Below, in pieces: positions 60,012 through 64,000 of a stretch of DNA of 64,000 bases (position 1 is its first letter; the number at the start of each line of letters is the position of its first letter). The stretch is from Streptomyces calvus (GTDB taxonomy: Bacteria; Actinomycetota; Actinomycetes; Streptomycetales; Streptomycetaceae): assembly GCF_006782915.1 (NCBI RefSeq), contig NZ_VCNP01000056.1:62001-126000 (forward strand). Direction: 5' to 3'. The notes beneath the pieces are model-generated. The model saw only the letters and a program-made list of their open reading frames with translations, did not search any database and was not told the origin of the DNA. A program made the position numbers and the translations under genes.

Positions 60012-61241
60012 TCAGCCGCCGAACTCCTGCAGGCCCCTCAGCGCCTGGTCCAGCAGGGCCTGGCGGCCCTCCAGCTCCCGCTCCAGCTTCTCCGCCTTCG
60101 CGGTGTTGCCCTGCGCGCGAGCCTGCTCGATCTGGCCCTTCAGCTTGTCCACGGCGGCCTGGAGCTGGCCGGTCAGACCCTCGGCACGCGCGCGTGCCTC
60201 CGGGTTCGTCCGGCGCCACTCGGCCTCCTCGGCCTCCTGCAGGGCCCGCTCCACGGCGTGCATCCGGCCCTCGACCTTCGGGCGGGAGTCCCGCGGCACG
60301 TGGCCGATGGCTTCCCAGCGCTCGTTGATCGCCCGGAACGCCGCCCGCGCGGCCTTCAGATCCGTGATCGGCAGGAGCTTCTCGGCCTCCCCGGCCAGCT
60401 CCTCCTTGAGCTTGAGGTTCTCGGCCTGCTCCGCGTCACGCTCGGCGAAGACGGAGCTGCGGGCGGCGAAGAAGACGTCCTGGGCGCCGCGGAAGCGGTT
60501 CCACAGATCCTCCTCGTGCTCGCGCTGGGCGCGGCCCGCGGCCTTCCACTCCGACATCAGCTCCCGGTAGCGGGCCGCCGTCGGCCCCCAGTCCGTCGAG
60601 CCCGACAGCGACTCGGCCTCGGCGACCAGCCGCTCCTTGGTCCGGCGGGCCTCCTCGCGCTGCGCGTCCAGCTGCGCGAAGTGCTGCTTGCGCCGCTTGG
60701 AGAACGCCGAGCGCGCGTGCGAGAACCGGTGCCACAGCTCGTCGTCGGACTTGCGGTCCAGCCGCGGCAGACCCTTCCAGGTGTCCACCAGCGCCCGCAG
60801 CCGCTCACCGGCCGCCCGCCACTGGTCGGACTGCGCCAGCTGCTCCGCCTCGGCGACCAGCGCCTCCTTGGCCTGACGGGCCTCGTCGGACTGCTTGGCC
60901 CGCTGCGCCTTGCGCTCCTCGCGACGCGCCTCCACCAGCTCCACGAGCTTGTCCAGCCGGGCCCTGAGGGCGTCCAGGTCACCGACCGCGTGATGGGCGT
61001 CGACCTGCTCCCGCAGGTGCTCGATCGCGGTCAGTGCGTCCTTGGACGACAGGTCGGTGGTCCTGACTCGCTTCTCGAGGAGGCCGATCTCGACAACCAG
61101 GCCCTCGTACTTGCGCTCGAAGTAGGCCAGCGCCTCATCGGGAGAGCCGGCCTGCCAGGAACCGACGACCTTCTCGCCGTCGGCCGTACGCACGTACACG
61201 GTCCCCGTCTCGTCGACGCGGCCCCACGGGTCGCTGCTCAC
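60012..61241 (-). CDS. DUF349 repeat protein
   Basis: A 409-residue soluble, strongly charged, alpha-helical protein containing about four DUF349 repeats (such as DELWHRFSHARSAFSKRRKQHF, DLWNRFRGAQDVFFAARSS). The N-terminal part (DPWGRVDETGTVYVRTADG) is a short beta segment typical of actinobacterial members. GTG 61241 follows GGAGGAGG. It is convergent to relA. The function of DUF349 proteins is unclear; some are linked to stress or nucleic acid metabolism. Confidence 0.85.
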   Translation of the reverse strand: MSSDPWGRVDETGTVYVRTADGEKVVGSWQAGSPDEALAYFERKYEGLVVEIGLLEKRVRTTDLSSKDALTAIEHLREQVDAHHAVGDLDALRARLDKLVELVEARREERKAQRAKQSDEARQAKEALVAEAEQLAQSDQWRAAGERLRALVDTWKGLPRLDRKSDDELWHRFSHARSAFSKRRKQHFAQLDAQREEARRTKERLVAEAESLSGSTDWGPTAARYRELMSEWKAAGRAQREHEEDLWNRFRGAQDVFFAARSSVFAERDAEQAENLKLKEELAGEAEKLLPITDLKAARAAFRAINERWEAIGHVPRDSRPKVEGRMHAVERALQEAEEAEWRRTNPEARARAEGLTGQLQAAVDKLKGQIEQARAQGNTAKAEKLERELEGRQALLDQALRGLQEFGG

Positions 61242-61379
61242 AGCGCCTCCTCCACATGATGCCGTCGAGGGGGCCTCGAAGCTCCCCCGGGCATCGTCCA
61301 CAGTTTCGTCACGGCCAACATAGGCGACCGACGGGATGCCTGTCCGCATCCCGCGCGACCGAAATTTCGCAGTTGGGGC

Positions 61380-62201
61380 TCAGGATTGGGTGACGGTCGC
61401 CTTGTCGATCACGACCGTCGCGTTGGGCGCCCCGTCACCGGCTCCGGTGCTCTCGCCGGCGTCGGCGATCTTCTTCAGCACCTTCATGCCCGCCTCCGAG
61501 ACGGTACCGAACGGTGTGTAGCTGGGCGGGAGCTGGCTGTCCTGGTAGACCAGGAAGAACTGGCTGCCGCCGCTGTCCTTCTGCCCGGTGTTGGCCATCG
61601 CGACCGTGCCCGCCGGATAGATGTTGTCCTTCAGGCTTTTGTCCTTCAGGTTCTCGTCCGGGATCGTGTAGCCGGGACCGCCGGTGCCGGTGCCCGTCGG
61701 GTCACCGCACTGCAGCACGTAGATGCCGTTCGTGGTGAGCCGGTGGCACTTGCTGTGGTCGAAGTAGCCCTTCTTCGCGAGGAAGTCGAAGGAGTTGACG
61801 GTGTGCGGCGCCGCCGACGCCTTCAGCGCCACGTCTATCGCGCCACAGGTCGTGTCGAGCTTCAGGGTGTACTTCGCCGACTTGTCGATGGACATCGCCG
61901 GCTCCTTCTTCCAGGTCTCCGACTTGACCTTGCCCTTCGCGGGCTTGTCGCACGGGTCCGGAGCCTTGCTCGTCGCCGACGCGCTCGGCGAGACCTCCGC
62001 GTTCGCGTTGGTCTTGTCGTCGTCCTGCTTGAGCGTCCCGGTCGTGTACAGCGCGAGGCTGCCCACGAGGACGACACCGAGCACGGACGCGATCACCGAG
62101 TTGCGGATCCGCGACTTGCGCCGCGCTTCGGTGCGCCGCTGCTGCTGCCGCAAGAACTTCTCCCGGGCGAGCTGACGCCGCCGCTGTTCCTGGCTGACCA
62201 C
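61380..62201 (-). CDS. Membrane-anchored cyclophilin-type peptidyl-prolyl isomerase
   Basis: A 273-residue protein with a basic N-terminus, one transmembrane helix (NSVIASVLGVVLVGSLALY, about residues 34-54), a Ser/Pro/Lys linker and an extracytoplasmic cyclophilin domain: APHTVNSFDFLAKKGYF, LQCGDPTGTGTGGPGY, SGGSQFFLVYQDSQLPPSYTPFG. It assists folding of secreted proteins by isomerising Xaa-Pro bonds. GTG 62201. The active-site Arg-x-x-Phe is changed to HRLTTNG here, so catalysis may be weakened. Same strand as the DUF349 gene, 138 bp apart. Confidence 0.86.
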   Translation of the reverse strand: MVSQEQRRRQLAREKFLRQQQRRTEARRKSRIRNSVIASVLGVVLVGSLALYTTGTLKQDDDKTNANAEVSPSASATSKAPDPCDKPAKGKVKSETWKKEPAMSIDKSAKYTLKLDTTCGAIDVALKASAAPHTVNSFDFLAKKGYFDHSKCHRLTTNGIYVLQCGDPTGTGTGGPGYTIPDENLKDKSLKDNIYPAGTVAMANTGQKDSGGSQFFLVYQDSQLPPSYTPFGTVSEAGMKVLKKIADAGESTGAGDGAPNATVVIDKATVTQS

Positions 62202-62384
62202 CGGGTTCTCTCCTCATGCGTCTCGTGTGCCGGCCGGTACGCGTGCGTGCGTGCGGTGAGCCGACCGCCTGCGTGTGCCCCGTACCGTATATGGGTTCGC
62301 TGAGGAATCGGCAGCGCCGGTAGGCTCTGACCACGGGCGCAGCCCCGTCGCAAGCCTCCCGTATCGACACAACGAAGGACGATC

Positions 62385-63089
62385 GTGCTCATTGCCGGGT
62401 TCCCCGCCGGGGCCTGGGGGACGAACTGTTATCTCGTCGCCCCCGCCGCCGGTGAGGAGTGCGTGATCATCGACCCCGGCCACCAGGCCGCCCCCGGAGT
62501 CGAGGAGGCGGTCCGCAAGCACCGGCTCAAGCCCGTCGCCGTCGTCCTCACCCACGGACACATCGACCACGTCGCCTCGGTCGTCCCGGTCTGCGGGGCG
62601 CACGAGGTACCGGCCTGGATCCACCCCGAGGACCGGTACATGATGAGCGACCCCGAGAAGGCGATCGGCCGCACCATCGGCATGCCGCTCATGGGCGAGC
62701 TGACCGTCGGGGAGCCGGACGACGTCCGCGAACTGGCCGACGGCACCAAGCTGGAGCTGGCCGGCCTGGAACTGACGGTCGCGCACGCGCCGGGCCATAC
62801 CAAGGGGTCGGTGACCTTCGGCCTGCCCGAGGCGGCGGACGTCCCGCCGGTCCTCTTCTCGGGCGACCTGCTGTTCGCCGGCTCCATCGGACGCACCGAC
62901 TTCCCCGGTGGCTCCATGGACGACATGCTCGAGTCCCTGGCCCGCGTGGTCCTGCCGCTCGACGACGCAACCGTGGTGCTGCCCGGTCACAACGAGTACA
63001 CGACCATCGGCCAGGAGCGCGCCACCAACCCGTATCTGCGGCAGGTGGCGGCCGGCCAGGGAGCCGACGCTCCCCGACGAGGAATGTGA
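62385..63089 (+). CDS. Metallo-beta-lactamase fold hydrolase (glyoxalase II-like)
   Basis: A 234-residue metal hydrolase. The binuclear site motif THGHIDH is intact, followed by HAPGHTKGS and the C-terminal VLPGHNEYTTIGQE. Such small MBL proteins resemble glyoxalase II or persulfide dioxygenase, but no specific substrate can be assigned. GTG 62385 is divergent from the cyclophilin gene and 13 bp from hisS, so it is probably cotranscribed with it. Confidence 0.85.
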   Translation: MLIAGFPAGAWGTNCYLVAPAAGEECVIIDPGHQAAPGVEEAVRKHRLKPVAVVLTHGHIDHVASVVPVCGAHEVPAWIHPEDRYMMSDPEKAIGRTIGMPLMGELTVGEPDDVRELADGTKLELAGLELTVAHAPGHTKGSVTFGLPEAADVPPVLFSGDLLFAGSIGRTDFPGGSMDDMLESLARVVLPLDDATVVLPGHNEYTTIGQERATNPYLRQVAAGQGADAPRRGM

Positions 63090-63102
63090 CGAGAGAACTC
63101 CC

Positions 63103-64000
63103 GTGAGCACCTTCAAGGCCCCCAAGGGCACGTACGACCTGATCCCGCCGGACAGCGCCAAGTACCTCGCCGTCCGCGAGGCCATCGCCGCCCCGCTGCG
63201 CGGCTCCGGCTACGGCTACATCGAGACCCCCGGCTTCGAGAACGTCGAGCTGTTCGCGCGCGGTGTCGGCGAGTCCACCGACATCGTCACCAAGGAGATG
63301 TACGCCTTCGAGACCAAGGGCGGCGACCGGCTTGCCCTGCGGCCCGAGGGCACCGCCTCCGTGCTGCGCGCGGCCCTGGAGGCCAACCTGCACAAGGCGG
63401 GCAACCTCCCCGTCAAGCTCTGGTACTCCGGCTCGTACTACCGCTACGAGCGCCCCCAGAAGGGCCGTTACCGCCACTTCTCCCAGGTCGGCGCCGAGGC
63501 GATCGGCGCCGAGGACCCGGCGCTCGACGCCGAACTGATCATCCTGGCCGACCAGGCGTACCGCTCGCTGGGCCTGAGCGACTTCCGCATCCTGCTCAAC
63601 AGCCTCGGCGACAAGGAGTGCCGCCCGGTCTACCGGGCCGCGCTGCAGGACTTCCTGCGCGGCCTGGACCTGGACGAGGACACCCTGCGCCGCGCGGAGA
63701 TCAACCCGCTGCGCGTGCTGGACGACAAGCGCGAGTCGGTGCAGAAGCAGCTGACCGGCGCCCCGCTGCTGCGCGACTACCTCTGCGACGCCTGCAAGGC
63801 GTACCACGAGGAGGTCCGCGAGCTGATCACGGCCGCGGGCGTGGCCTTCGAGGACGACGCCAAGCTGGTGCGCGGCCTGGACTACTACACGCGCACCACC
63901 TTCGAGTTCGTCCACGACGGCCTCGGCTCGCAGTCCGCGGTGGGCGGCGGCGGCCGCTACGACGGCCTGTCCGAGATGATCGGCGGCCCCGCGCTGCCGT
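63103..64000 (+). CDS. hisS: Histidyl-tRNA synthetase, truncated by window edge
   Basis: The first 299 codons of a class II synthetase that charges tRNA-His; the full protein is usually about 420 residues, and it has no stop before 64000. Visible are the start KAPKGTYDLIPPDS, motif 2 YRYERPQKGRYRHFSQ and the HisRS-specific LVRGLDYYTRTTFEF. GTG 63103 is the start. The metallo-hydrolase gene upstream ends 13 bp before. The remaining catalytic and anticodon domains lie outside the window. Confidence 0.96.
   Translation, partial: MSTFKAPKGTYDLIPPDSAKYLAVREAIAAPLRGSGYGYIETPGFENVELFARGVGESTDIVTKEMYAFETKGGDRLALRPEGTASVLRAALEANLHKAGNLPVKLWYSGSYYRYERPQKGRYRHFSQVGAEAIGAEDPALDAELIILADQAYRSLGLSDFRILLNSLGDKECRPVYRAALQDFLRGLDLDEDTLRRAEINPLRVLDDKRESVQKQLTGAPLLRDYLCDACKAYHEEVRELITAAGVAFEDDAKLVRGLDYYTRTTFEFVHDGLGSQSAVGGGGRYDGLSEMIGGPALP

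Overview
The window comes from a Streptomyces chromosome. The evidence is very high GC with strongly GC-biased third codon positions, many GTG starts, ATGA/GTGA overlaps between coupled genes, actinobacterial markers (ssgB, a bifunctional relA, mannosylated phosphatidylinositol lipid genes, no PASTA on the kinase) and a gene order I recall as the conserved hisS-relA-secDF-ruvABC-pdxST-pimA-thrS-ssgB block of Streptomyces core arms. No phage, transposase, integrase or CRISPR was seen. Coordinates were read by hand.

Layout. 0-2.7 kb: a sigma-like factor, an acetyltransferase, two small membrane proteins and a HAD phosphatase. 2.7-5.9 kb: a methionine-type ABC importer (metN-metI-metQ) preceded by a 30-codon leader ORF with three clustered Cys codons. 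5.9-14.8 kb: cobalamin/siroheme genes: cobL, an exceptionally long fusion (about 840 low-complexity residues, then BluB, then CobT), a CysG-like methyltransferase and an rRNA/tRNA methyltransferase. 14.8-18.7 kb: a membrane Ser/Thr kinase and small proteins. 18.7-19.8 kb: a minus-strand tRNA operon, Gly(GCC)-Cys(GCA)-Val(GAC) x8, in which five of the eight Val copies have mismatched acceptor stems. 19.9-26.7 kb: pabB-pabC for p-aminobenzoate, acetyltransferase, DsbA-like protein, CGNR zinc-finger protein and the sporulation division gene ssgB. 26.8-34.4 kb: a carbohydrate island (ABC importer, small membrane protein, YetA/rhamnogalacturonan-lyase-like Tat substrate, SRPBCC protein) lying between two nearly identical tRNA-Val(CAC) genes in direct orientation.

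34.5-42 kb: a DnaQ-like exonuclease next to a DUF4365-like protein translationally coupled to an unknown 413-residue protein, then thrS, a HIT hydrolase, an intergenic repeat block and a large membrane protein. 42-64 kb: housekeeping: an EF-G-like GTPase with degenerate G4, the PIM lipid operon (pgsA-acyltransferase-pimA), pdxS-pdxT, yebC-ruvC-ruvA-ruvB, yajC-secD-secF-apt, relA, DUF349 protein, cyclophilin, metallo-hydrolase and a truncated hisS at the right edge.

The most unusual signals are the tRNA-Val array, explicable as a three-gene ancestor expanded by unequal exchange within the tRNA bodies (or partly an assembly error); the disordered-BluB-CobT fusion with a U-tracted terminator upstream; the Cys-rich leader before metNIQ; and the exonuclease/DUF4365/unknown trio.
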